Part shown: one piece after another, positions 49,101 through 62,023 of the stretch
Layout of the letters: each line of letters begins with the position of its first letter
How positions within the stretch are numbered: the first letter of the stretch is position 1
Assembly (NCBI GenBank): GCA_034509425.1
Contig: JAVTVJ010001724.1
Coordinates: forward strand, 62,001 to 126,000
Direction: 5' to 3'
Source: Eopsaltria australis
Lineage: Eukaryota > Chordata > Aves > Passeriformes > Petroicidae
DNA: 64,000 nt
The notes under the pieces: model-generated
Told to the model about the DNA's origin: nothing
Database searches by the model: none
The model's input: the letters and a program-made list of their open reading frames with translations, nothing else
Translations under genes and position numbers: made by a program

Positions 49101-52100
49101 ACAACAATAAATACAGTTCAAAAGGGCTTCTGTGTTTTCTTTGATGTAGTTTGTGTGTGTTGCTATTAAGTTTTAAGATAAACATCTGCAGAGTTTTCTT
49201 GATAGTGTGATGTCAGGTGCACAGAGTAGGACTTGATCCTGCTAACCTGTGCTCAAAGAAATGCCATCAGTGAAAGGTGCTTCACCACAAGTCATGATTT
49301 TCAGAATCAGTTAATCTCTGTTTTTTTAATAGTGAATGTAAGTAATTTAGCTTGCGGTATTTAGTCACTTCCTATATAACTCATGTGTAAATGATACTTT
49401 ACATTTAGCATATAATTAATATATAATTAATATATAATTAATATAATTGCTCACATTAGAAATTGAAGTATTTTATGTAAAGACAAAAGTAAAAAACTAA
49501 AGGAGAAGTTGCTTTTTTACCATCAGATACTTTTGTTATATTTTTCAGTTGTGATACTGATATTTTGTACAAACACCAAGACATTTTATTAAAAACTGTG
49601 GTAATATCTGTGTTAGTTCATTAAATACTCGTTTTTATGTTAATACAAAACTCCACATTTTCATTAAAAATGTTTGGAGCTTAATTAATCCTCAGCTTTT
49701 TTTTTTTTTTTTTTGCTGTGTTTTGTATTTCCTCTATATTGACTTTTTGAAAGAAACTCTTCCTGTGTCAGCCTCCTTCTGCATGTATTTATCTTCTCCA
49801 AGTTGTGTTACTTGTAAATAGCTTCTAATTCTCTGGTCATAATGAACTTTAAAAAGTTGTTGAGTCTGGAGTACCTTTATAGTAATCTCCCTAAGCCTTA
49901 TCTGCTTGGCAGAGGCTTAAAAATTTTTATTAATGCAAAAATAAGGCAGTAATTTCTCCAGTTTTCCCCTTACCCCGGGCGCTTGAGTGGGCAGAGGGAG
50001 CATTATGAGGATGGAATGCTTTAGCATACTCACCCTGCAGGGCAGAGTGTATGATCACAGCTGTCACTACCTCCTGAATCTGGATCTTATTAGTGTCACC
50101 AAGCAGTGAATCCTCTGAAACTATAGGCTGGACTTTCCCTTCCAGGTTAACAGACCTCAGGATGAACTGAAGTTCATCAAGATTTCTGCAGCTAAGCAAA
50201 CTCAGCACTACTCAAAAGTTTTCTGCAGAGCCTAAGACAACTGCAAATGGGATAGCTGTTAGTGCAACAACCCCATGGAGCTATTTGATGTGGGCAAATT
50301 AATTGGAGTGTGAATGTGACTCCCTTGAGGGCTGCCCCTCCTGCCCATAACCTGCCCCTCTAAAAGAGAGGCAAAGTTGCTCAGGCTGCAGTCCTGCAGA
50401 GGGGAGGCATGGGTAGTTCTGCTGTCTAAGCCAGAGCAAGCTCTGCCTTTGCTACCTGTCCCATTGCCTTTATGCAGGAACAGAATATATATGTAAACAG
50501 CCAAGCTAGAAAGCAAGAGTATGGGGGTGTGGAAAAAGCAGAAAATCACTCTGACCCCACCCCTTCCCCCCACTTTCCTGATTTTGTTTCTTTGTTTCAT
50601 TTCCTTAATGAAGAAGGAGCTCATTTTTATAAAATATATTCATGATAAATCTGATACCTTTATTTTGTAGTGTATTATACTTCCTGTAAAGACAATGTAA
50701 ACCTTTGAATTAGCTTAAACAGATATCCTATTATTATAAGGTGGACTTGAAATGCTTGGGAAAATACAGCTTTAATATCTACAGATTTCCGTGGCTTTTG
50801 TGTCATGAAAACTGGCTGTCTGTTATTAGAGGATTTTTTTCAATAGCATGCGGTAGTTAAGAACATCATCGTTAACAAGACTAATCACATTGCATGCCTA
50901 ATGCCAATTTTTTTCAGAATGTTGCTGGTAAGAATGGATTACAAGAAATAAATGTAAAATAGACTCTCTTTTATTAGAGGTCCTGAGTGCTGCTATTTTT
51001 AAAGACATTGAACTATAGTTAAGGAGTAAAGCTAAATACAAGAGATTATCAACCCCAGCATATTCTGGGCTGACATGGGAATTACAAGTGACTACAGATG
51101 GAAGTGTCATCTGAAGTTTACACTACATTAAGCAAGAGCAACACCAAGACACTAAGAGAAATTTCCCATGAAAAGGGGTGGAATCTTTCTCCCTCTCATT
51201 GCTGCTTTACATTTTTGGAAAGCAGATCTGCTTGCCTGTATAAACTCTGTTTATCTGTGAAATGGATAATAAGAGACAGTTGGATGCCACAGTTTAGTTA
51301 TATAAAGACATATAATTTCTTTCAGATGAAATTGAGGCACACAGATAAAAAATGTAAAAGTGTGTGACTATAGTCCAAGTTGCTGGCTTTCAGTCCCCTA
51401 AGGGAATAGGTATCCTGTCTCAGTTTTTGGATCCTTGTACAGCTGTGATGCCTGCAAAGAAGGGGGATGAAGGTAGGTGTAAAAGGTACCCTGCAAAGAA
51501 AGGGCAATCCATGTATTTTTGAAGCAATCAGCACATTAGGGAGTAGGGCAGCATGAGTCTGAATTACCTAAGGCACAGAGAAAAGATTTAAAGTTTTGTC
51601 TCATTAAACAATTCTTCATACAGATCTGGAGCCTTTCTTCTAAAGGACCCATGAGGCTTTTCCAAATGAATCCTCTACTGAACGTTTTCAAATTTTTCAT
51701 TAGCTTTAATGTGATCCTACTTTGATCACATTAAAACATCTTCAAAATATACATGAAGACTTATATCCTCTCTAATAGCAGCAGTACAAGAAGCTTGATG
51801 TATGAACTGAACCAAAACAGAGTGGTTGAAACTACTTTGGGACTAAGGTAGCTCATGTCCTGGATTTGCTAAATAATGGGTTAATGCCACAGTTTTTTCA
51901 AACAGTACAGTGGTATTTGGTGGTGAAGAGTTATTTTATTAGGAAAAGAATCTGTTCACAGAATAGTGCCACCTAGCACCATATTAGGACATCAATTTGT
52001 ATGGCTGAAAGAAAGAATGTGACCTATTCACCAGCCCTACTCGCCGCAGAATCCTGGGTTGGAAGTCTTCCACCCAAATTTGGCTAGATGTAGCTTTAAC

Positions 52101-55100
52101 GTCCTTGTAAAATGTCAAAGTCAATCTAAGATGGGGGTAGTTTGTGAGTGTCTTTTAATTTCTCCCAGAAAGCCTCTCTATTTGAAGTCTGATTTAGCAA
52201 AAAGGTGGTCAGAGGGAAAAAATAAGTCTGGCACTTGTAATGCAAAAGCCTGTTCAAGGTTTCAGTGGTGGGTTTTGTGGGATGTAGTATTTTGGTAAAG
52301 ACTGTTTTTGTGAGACAGAAATTCTCTATGAAAATTAAACAGGGTTTGGAAGTCTGAGTTAAGTTCTTATTCGATATCCCTGAAATCAACTTTAGATATT
52401 TCAGTACTTTAGTTTTACTTAGTTAATTTATGATGTTGTTGACTTGTAAGTGCTCTTGGCCTGTTCTGGATCATGAACTTGGAAGTCTTCTAGCCACTAA
52501 GTAAAAATTTTCTCCTGGAACTGAAAGCTGCTTTCCTAGGGGGGCTTACTGGAATTGCAAGCCAGTTTACTACAGTTTTCCAGACATCACATCTGAAAAA
52601 AGTGAGAGAGGAAAAACAAAAAAGGTTGTAAAGCATGCTTTTAAAAGAACTATGTTGCACATCTTTTTATTTGAAAAGCCTTGCTTTTGGCTTGTAGGAG
52701 ATACTCCTTCTACCTGTTGGAGGGAAAGGGTAAGAAAAAGTGTATCTGCCGCCTACCAGAAGATAAATTTAAAATGTTTTCTCAGCAGCAGTTTAAGCAT
52801 ATTTCTGAAGAATCGAATTCTGATGTCACTGTAACCAGATGAAGTAAGTTCATGTAAATATAGCAATATTACATGCTGTTGGTTGAGTGGAATCTTTGAA
52901 TGATATATAAATGAATTGTGAGATTTGAACCTTTGTCATCTAGAATATCATGGAAAACACTGAAAGGCGTCTACTCTTAATTAGAGTTGAAAACCTCACA
53001 TCAAAAGCCTGAATAGCAGTAAGTCAAGATTGTCAAAACCAGGTGTCCAGGTTTAGGGCAAGTATTTAGGAGGAAAAGTTAATGAATTTAGACTTTTAAC
53101 TTGCTTTTAAGAAAGTTCCTGATAAATTCTCAGTCTCCATTTGAGTTAGCCATAATTGCTGCTTTACAGTCTAGCTACATGACCTACGAGTTTCTTCTGC
53201 TCTGTTCACACTGGCAGGGCCTGCTCTGGGTTTGCCTCAGTTGCTGGCATTGGTCTGCAGAGTTGGGTGGTATGGGATCCACACAGCTGCAAAACAAACA
53301 CTCCTATGGTTTCTTGTCTGAACAGATCAGAGAATGTTGGAAGGAAGACTTGAACTGGTGATAAAAACTGCTGAGAGTGAAGGAGAAGACTGTCAGAAAC
53401 AAATTATCTTTCTCATTTTCTATGTGAGAAGAGAACAAGTACTACTGCAGATTATTTCTCTGGCTATTTTGTGGTATTATCCTTCTGATTTCTCTCAGGA
53501 AAGTGTCTTTGGTCACAGCACAGTTTGAAAGAGTACAAATGAGATGAACAAAGAGCAGAACAAAAGTTGTTCTTGTGAAATACCAGCAAAATTAGAAGGC
53601 TTGCTTTTTTCTCTATTATATATTCAACTTGTTGGACACCAGTTTCCTGCATGTACACACATTCATAATGAGGAATTTTTCACCAGACCATGTTTTTGTG
53701 CCTTTCCCCCCTTTTCCTATGGAAAGCTGTGTATTTTTTTCATATTACCTCAAGACAGGAAAGGTAAATAAGAATTCAGCAGAAAGGAGATGTTGATACT
53801 AAATGGACCCAATATGCTCAAAAACCAGTGGAATGAGTTGCTGAATCTCATGATTTGGGCAGCCTTTTAGTGGGCTATCTAGATTTTTTTTAATTGTTAC
53901 CAGTTGTATGCTTATTTCTGCTAAATAAAGATACATATGGTTCTAAAGAAAGCTAATAAATATCTCTTATTCTTACTAATTTTGGAAGCTAAAATCTAAA
54001 TATGAAAATATGAACAGCTAGCAAGTACAGTTACTATAAATTCTGGTCTCATTTATCACTACCTTCTGTAAATTTTCCTTTGGAAAGACCCTTCACATCT
54101 TTAAAAATAAAACATTACAGAGGGCAGGTGATAATAACCACACTAAGACAAATTCGGCTTGTAGTTCTATCAGCATAAATAAAAAGTTATGGAGCTGCTT
54201 TTCAGTAGGCCCTGGGGAGGAACAATGCGCATCCTCTGAGACTTCAGAATTATTTAAATTGATGTTGTTGTTCTTGAAACATTAAAGTGAATGATGAAAA
54301 TGAGGAAGAGAGTGCTGGCCAGAGGTTAGCAAGAGGCAAACAATGTGCAGCCATGTCCATGCAGCTATGCTGCTTTGCCTCCTTTGCTCATGACCTGCAA
54401 CGCCCTAAACACTCTAGTCCTGGATCTTTGTGAAAAAGCAGTTACAAGCTGTGCCAAACTCTGTGATGCTTTTGTGCTCTGAATACATGTCCTCCAGGGT
54501 CTAGGATGAAACCACCGCATTCATTTGCACTTGAGTAAAAACTACATTGTTTTTGCAGTCATTTGGCATCATGTTCAAAAAATATAAGGTCAAATTCAGC
54601 TCTAGTGTTGCAACTCAAATGATTTAAATGGCATTTTGCCCACCTACATCAGAGCTGGATTTGGCCCATCATCTGGATCTACTTAGTGAATACTGTGCTA
54701 AATGTTCAATGCCTTGCACAGGGTTTTAGTTATGTGCTTACCATTGAATTAAATGGGAATTGTATTCTTAGGATCTTATCCAAATTATGAGACTGTAGGA
54801 CTGTGAAGGGAACTTATTTTTGTTGAAGTTTGTGCAGCACCAAGCACACTAGAACTTAAATTACTTTTAAAAATTAATGTATTTTAAAATATTGCCTAGA
54901 TTTATTAGTAAGTGGATATCTACAGTTTTGATGATCAAGGCAGCAGCACAGTAAGTCAGAAGTCTTTGGAAATAGATTCATTGCTTGTCACCATGTATTG
55001 AGTCAAAAGTGATCAAGTAGTTTTGGGCATATTTGTTTTTCATACAAAATTAAGTTTTCAAATGCATTTCATTTTTCAAGAAAAAACTCCCTAAAAATCC

Positions 55101-57995
55101 CTTAAGACCTTGTAAATGTTTTCATTTTTGATGCACAAAATGTCTTCCTTTGACAGAGCACACTCTTATTGGCTCTAGCTCACCTAAACCAAGCGGTTGA
55201 CATGTTTTCCTCAAGATCTTTATAAAAGCAGTTACACTGATGAAGTCTTGGAATGAAGTTTTTTTCCCCATTTCTAAGAATCTGGTTACTCTAAGCATGA
55301 AAGCTTTCTAGAAGAGAAATTAGCAGAAATTTTTGTTTTAGAGAAAGGAATCTAAATTTCGTATTGTCCTTCCACTCTTGGACGATACTGTTTCAGATCT
55401 CATTAAATCAAATAAAAGCAATTATGTGCTAGGGCACTTAGCTTTAGATTTATCTAGTGGTTGTTTTCATGTAGATATAATTTGTTTGTCCTGCCTAGTT
55501 CTAAATTCATCAATGGTGTCCAATCTTATAATTTAGGGTACTGTTTCATGATCTTGAAAGCTGTAAGTATATGTGAAATATTTGTGCTGACCCTTTCTTT
55601 ATCGTGTCTGTAAGCTCAGTTGTTTACAGGCTGTGTGAGAAATAAAGGAAAACATGAAGTAAGGTAGGAAGGACACAGTGAACATGTCAGGGGTGAATTC
55701 TGCAGCATTTGCACATACAGAATACTGATTAATCATGGCAAAACAGTCCTCTAAAGTCAGTGGGACGACATAGGGAAAGGCCATCTCTACATGAGATTTC
55801 TAATAGCAAATTAAATGATGAAGAAATGGAAGTGCACAGAACTAGTGTTGATTTGAGGCAGTGCATGCACTGACATGAAAGTAAAATCTTTGCTCCATAC
55901 AGGAGAGCTGTACTCCTGAGCCATTAACAGTTGAGAATACCGAGGCTGACCAAGAAATAGCCACCCAGAACACAGACCAAGGATCCTGGGACCATTGTAG
56001 CTTATTCTGCAAAGGTAATCACAGAACAAGAGCTGTGAAGCTCATGTGAGTCAAAGATCTAGAGGATGTTTTGCAAGCCAAAAAGGCGGGAAGCAGCAAA
56101 TGTAACTAATTGAAAACTTGATAGATTTGATCTGGTGCAGTACTAGGACAAGCCACAGCATGTTATTGACAGAAAGTCAGCCTGTAGGATTTTATGTTGT
56201 ATCACCTAAAGATAAAAGAGACTACATAATGAGCAGATTAGACATCCTTTACAGGTATAATTTTTAAAAAGTAAGACCAAAACTGGAGGATGTGTTAATT
56301 CTGATCCCACAGGTAGCTCAAGACTTTTCGTAGATTTTTCCTGTAGCAGACAATGTAAAACACTGGAAACAAAATATATAAAATATATTGTTCTTACTAT
56401 AATTAAAGTCAGGAAAAATTCACTGTGGAATGCTCTGGATTCTCCAGAGAACAGTAAGTGACATATCCTAAGTATTCGGGAATAGAAGATGTTCCCAAGT
56501 ACTTAAATTATTTCAACTCTTTATATGAAATAGAGTATAGCTATTTGGTAGGAACTGGAAACATTCCACAGGTATCCAAATGAGTGCTTTCAATTTAGAG
56601 TTCACTCGTTAACACACAGGAAGACAAAGCAAGTTTAAAGTAATGTAATCTGTGCTACTGCACCTCCAGTCCCAGAACTGACTGTTAAAAAGGACCCAAA
56701 AACTTCTTCAAGAGTGGAGGAAATTCATAATTTTAAGAGGAAAGACTTGTGTACAGTCTGGATGCCTGGGCAATGCCATTGTAGTACCAACTAACTGAGT
56801 GACTTTTGACAGAGGAACAGCAAAAAGGATTTGAATTGGTGAAGAAAGGATTTTTATGAACTAGATTGTATTTAAATTTTCAAGTTGATCCTAGTCACTT
56901 GCAGCTTCTGTATGGGAAATTACTTTTATGCAATGCTGAAAGTTGCTGTGGGATTTGCACTTGAATAAATTGAGCTTGATTGGTGTGGAGTTTGGAGGCT
57001 GCAAATTAAATGCTTAAAGTCTTGGTGAAGACTATAAATGCTAGAACATAAAAATAACAATTTTTTACTTTTCTAGTGTTCTATTATCCATTGCTTTTAC
57101 AGAACTCATTTTTGTACTTCTGCTTTTTTTCCTAATGTAAAAAGCTCTGGAAATTATCGGAGTCCTCTCTAGGTAGCTGTTGTTGCAGTGTTGTTACATA
57201 TCTGTCTGCAGCTCAGTGTTCCTGAATATAAGGCAGCTCAGAGCTGCAAGTAAAGACAGTAGAAGCCCAAAAGAAATTAAAATAATTATGTCCCCAACCA
57301 CGGAGAAGAAAATGCTTGGCTCTTGATTAGAAAAAGTAGCCAGAAAAAGAATTCCAAACTTAGACCCTTTTGGAGAGAGCCTAGCCCAGTAATTAAGAAA
57401 CTAAACACTTTATTCTTGTTGATTCCAAAAGAAAGAGCTCATTTCTTTGTTGAGGACCTGGTGCAGAAATTTAAGAAACATCCCAGAGGGATGGAGAGGG
57501 AATTTGGAATTATCCCAGCAACTTTTTTGCCTAATAGAAGATGGCCTGTGGAGGAGAAATTGCTCAGAACTTGAGAGATTTCCTTGCAGCTGATATATCT
57601 GGCTAAAAGTTGCTGATAATTTCAAACAAAGAACAAACAATGGTCTCTGGCAGAGATTTAACAGAAAACTAACAAAACCTAGTCAGGAGACATGCTATTT
57701 GGATTTCACGAGTTTGGAAAAAGATAAAACTTCTGCAGATAATTTTCTTTAAATTAAAGGGAAGGGTGGTAGAAAATGGGCTGTAGTCAGAAGTCTGGGT
57801 AACAAAATCTACCAGTTCTTACACCACTGTCTTTCTTAGGTATTTTTTCTTTTCAAGTTGGGAAGAAGAAATCTGCTTGTGCTAGTTGGATTCTTTACTT
57901 TCAGTGTCCTGATAAATAATTTCATTTCAATAAGCAAGCACTGTAATAGGGAGGTGTAGCAGAAAGGCAGATGAAGGTCTGAGGTGTGATTTTCA
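43152..57995. other. Long intergenic stretch, no gene; several enhancer-like AT-rich blocks
   Basis: About 14.8 kb without a recognised gene or young transposon. Simple sequence lies at 47656-47674 (A19), 49410-49448 (ATATAATTAAT units) and 49697-49714 (T18). The blocks at about 43500-44100, 45830-46300 and 48100-48480 are complex AT-rich sequence rich in homeodomain cores, and read like conserved non-coding DNA. The ORFs are short and show no domain. Confidence 0.4.
49410..49448 (+). repeat. (ATATAATTAAT)n short tandem repeat
   Basis: About three and a half units with an 11-base period, each containing a TAATTA homeodomain core. Confidence 0.85.
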
Positions 57996-58126
57996 CAGTC
58001 ACAGAATATTCTGAGTTGGACTCACAGGGATCATGGAGTCCAACACTTCAGTGATTGGCCCATGTGGGCTCAAACACATGGCCTTGGTGTTATTAGCACC
58101 ATGTTCTAAACAGCTAAGCTGATCTC
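57996..58126 (-). mobile_element. tRNA-Ile-derived SINE with CR1-like tail (TguSINE1-like)
   Basis: The minus strand from 58126 to 58056 closely follows tRNA-Ile(AAU): an A-box-like GCTTAGCTGTTTAGAAC, the anticodon-loop segment GTGCTAATAACACC, a B-box-like GTGTTTGAGCC and the 3' end GGGCCA. It runs into a CR1-type tail (57996-58055) with the CAGAATATTCTG motif. A T15 run (58133-58147 on the plus strand) abuts the head. As a SINE it has no protein and would depend on CR1 enzymes for copying. It is better preserved than the copy near 2.2 kb. Confidence 0.8.
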
Positions 58127-58147
58127 AGGGTCTTTTTTTTTTTTTTT

Positions 58148-61100
58148 GGTAAATGTATTGATATCAGGACTCATACACGTAGCAGGAGATAACTTCTCAG
58201 GTTATATACTGCTAGAGCAGTACAATGTGCTAGTGCTGTCATTACTGATTTGCACTCAACAGCTGTTTAAATTGAACACCAATATTGTTCTGAGCACTGC
58301 TTTAAAAAAGGTCTACATATATGTATTTTCAGATACACTGTTAATTTAAAAAGCATGACTGGCTGTTTTAAATTGGTTCCCCAAAGATGCATCTAAGAAA
58401 AACAGAAATCACAATGATCAAGTCCCAGGTGAAAACTGGAAGGGAGTATAAACACATGGAAAATTTTACATTAAGTAGATGGTGGACTCATACACATCAG
58501 GGCCGACAGAACTGCATTTTCAGAAATCACTTTCAACTTCTGGGCAAAACTTCTTTCTGAATTTCTTAGACATTTAATTAGCTACAAAAGTACCTTGTAC
58601 TTATATAGCCTGTAATGACAAACTTAGAATAAAAATTTCTTTTGTGTAAATAAGATTAGCAGACCCTGGGACTCTTTCCTTTCACTTACCTGCTTGACCA
58701 GCTCAATATAGGACTAGTTTATTACTTGTTTTGAACAAATAATCTTTCACCTATATCCCTAAATTGGCCTTCAATTTTTTCTTTTAACCATGTGGCTTTT
58801 ATTTTTAAATCTGGGTGTTTCAGTTTTATGCAGGCTATGTGAAAGGGCAGTCTAACATCTCTCTCCTGTTCTTGTCCCCTTTCTCCTGACAGCCCCTAAA
58901 GCCAGAACACTGCCACAAATGTCCTGCCTTCTCTTTGTGCACTTCCATTCAGACACAGCTGCCTGGCCGCTGCTATTGTACCCTTAAGCTCATAAAGCCT
59001 CTGAACCCCCTCCCTCCTCAAGCCAGCTGCCTTGCCTTGGCCCTGATCCCATGTGCTGAACCTGAAGAGCAGGTTCCAATGCTGGTTGTGCTGTTGCAGC
59101 AAAGGCTGCAAATCATACAGGCTGCCAAGGGTTGACCTGTGAGGCACACGGCAGAGACGTGGCAGGGATCAGCTGGAACTGCTGGTGTAGGAGTGCTCCA
59201 AGTCAGGTAACCCACTACTTAGGAAACTCTTTAAGTGCAGCAAACCAGTTTTGAAACATCTGCTTCCAAACCTTTTCTCATGGTAAGGTTTCAATAATTG
59301 CCAGCTCATAGAGAAGAATGCCTTTCAATTCAGTTTCTGATTGGATGGTTCAGTGTATGAAAGAAATGTTAAAAACAAGAACAGGTTTTTATAATTAATA
59401 GATCCATTCATATCAGTAGTGTAGTTTATGTGCCTTCCTGAATAATTTTTTATTTAGTTGTATTACGATAGTTCCAAAACCACAGTGATCTGTAAACAAT
59501 AGTACAAGCTTGTAAATGATTCTTCTAGGTAAAGCAGTAGGTAAAGCATATCTTCTAATAGGTATTACAGGAATTGCTTCATAATTTTTAAAATTTGGAG
59601 TGTATTTCTAATACTTATGCTAACACCTAAGTTTTGTGGTTATAAGCACAGTTCTCCTTTTCTGAAGTATCTCTTCTACTTACTGGTATGTGTTACAATA
59701 TATACACATAGTTATTTTCTTTTTTCTGGCCTGAAATTGAATTAGCATTTTTTGCTTCCCATTGTGGCAAGAAAGTAAGGAAAGTCCTGTTCCTTCCCAT
59801 GGAGAGTGATTTCAAAGCTAGATATATCACTTAACATTTCTTAAAATTGCTTTCTCTCTTCCAGAGCAACTTAATTTACAGCTTTCTATATTTACAGTGT
59901 TTCATAAAAAGAAATTGTGTTTGGCTTTGTTGAATAAAAGCTGAACAGCTTGAAGTGAGCTATCTTCAAAGTAACAAGAATATTGTGCAAATACTTCAGA
60001 AAATCAAATAAAATAATCATAATCAAATGTTGCTCAATTGTGTTTGGATCCTACAAGCTAAACTCTGATCAGACATTACAAGCAAAATGCTGCAAAAGCT
60101 GGGATGGGTTTACTGGTGTTCTCTCTTCTGGATCAAAATTGTAGATATTTGTATTCCAGCTAGAATCATTCCAAGAACTTTGTGAACAAATTTAATCAAG
60201 TCTGCTTTTGATGCTACTTTAAAAAAATATTTATTTAAAGTAAGGCTTTCATGTCTTAGCCTTGGAAAGGTTGAACTGCCTTATTAGTACTCATGGTTGC
60301 TCAGCTTCGTGTCACTGCTTCATATTGGCAGCCCAATATTTAGCGTTGTTTTGCATAATGCACTGCTTCATATTGCAAAGAATCTCATCTTTTGAGAAAA
60401 ATATAGGGGAAAGAAAAGACCAGTATGTCTTCTGAAAAATTATAAGCATTAGACTATTTTAGTATTAACATTTCTACTGTAAACTCTGTATTGTTAGAAA
60501 GAGACTCACTTTTGGTTTACATTTCTTTGGGAAGGCCAGGTTTTTGCTACTTCTGAATTGCCTCTCTGACACAGGTGTGCTGTCTTCAAAGATCATCTTT
60601 TTTCATCTTTATCATTGGACTGTCATGGTTTTATGTGTGGAGGACAGATGACACAGGATGAGACATTTTTTCTTATCAGTGTTCTTTTTCTTTCTTTTCT
60701 TTTTTGCCTAGATTATCCTGAAGTTTTTTCTGTGTGCTGAAGTTTCACCCAAAGGGGACAAGGTATGCCATTTTGCCAGCATCCTGGACTAGAAGAATTG
60801 ATAATGTAATCTCAAATCTCCTCTGAGTTGCACTAGATGCTCTTGTTAAAAGATGGGCTTTTAAGAATGAGTGTGCTGTGGAGAGTGGTCAGAGACCTGC
60901 AGCCAAGGAACCAGGGCTGTAAGGGTGGTTCTGGCCCTTCCATTAATGCTTTGAAATCTTTGAGATGTGAGAGGTCAGTTTTAATATCTCTTCATGAGGA
61001 GAGCCACTTGCAAATGTACCCTCTCAGTGCCCCAGTGCTTCCCTTTCTATGAAGAGCTGGCCATGTTATACTAGCGAATATAACAGCAGAGTTCTTTTGA

Positions 61101-61953
61101 TAGTTCTTCTTCTAATCTTTGTTATTCTGTAAAGAAGTTTCAGCATTGTGTTTTATTTTGCTTTAGAGGTGTTCTGTAATTTTGGTGATTATAGGTATTT
61201 GTGTCTTGCATAATTAAAATGATACCTTTTACTAAGGATTTGATTTTAATAAATACTTCAACCATTTCATAAAGCATAAGGTAAACAGGATAATTTCTTT
61301 TAAGTGATCTTTCTAGACTCAGACTTTATGCTATTTTTTAATCTTACAAATGGTTCTGTGGTTTATGAAAAAAACCCATAGACTTATAGTATGTATTTAA
61401 AACTGCTTGTTTTTATCTGGTTATAGATAATGATAATTGAATAATGATGCAGTTTGAAAAAAAACATTCTACAAGCTGCTACAATTTTGAATTTTGTATA
61501 ATAGGAAAACTCCTTAAAGTTGTGGGAGTGGAACATAAAGTATTCTTTAGAAATACCTTTTGTATTACAAAAGTATTACAAAACTTGTTTTCTTTTTCTT
61601 TTTTCAAATCCCATAGTTTAAGATCGAAGCTGGGGTTCATATCTAAGTATTAAAATGTCTTCCTCTCCAGTGGGCCACATTAGCCATGTATGGTGACCTC
61701 CCATTTGGTGAAGTTTAGACACAGCCAAACCCTCTGGAGCCCTGTTCCTCTCCTGACTGTAGTGGTATGTGTGAGCCAGCAAGGTGTCCTTTACATGTAT
61801 TACCATGCAGAGCTGCAGAGAACTGGAAGGGTTTTATGACGGTGTGGTGACGTTGCCTTTGGGACTGGTCAGTGCACACACTCCTCTGCTCTGAAGATGC
61901 TGCATCCACCAGGATCAAGCTGCCTTGTTTTCCAAATCCTACACTTCCATTGA
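58148..61953. other. Intergenic stretch without a recognised gene
   Basis: AT-rich DNA, except a GC-richer block at 58880-59220 that has overlapping open frames on both strands but no recognisable domain. No RNA gene was identified. Confidence 0.45.
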
Positions 61954-62023
61954 GATGAGTGATGGTCCTACCCAGTCAATTTTACCTTGGGATGAGTGGT
62001 GGTCCTACCCAGTCAATTTTACC
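61954..62023 (+). repeat. 37-base tandem duplication
   Basis: Two adjacent copies start with GATGAGTGATGGTCC and GATGAGTGGTGGTCC and both contain CTACCCAGTCAATTTTACC. They differ by about one base over the shared 33 bases, so the duplication looks recent. Confidence 0.95.
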
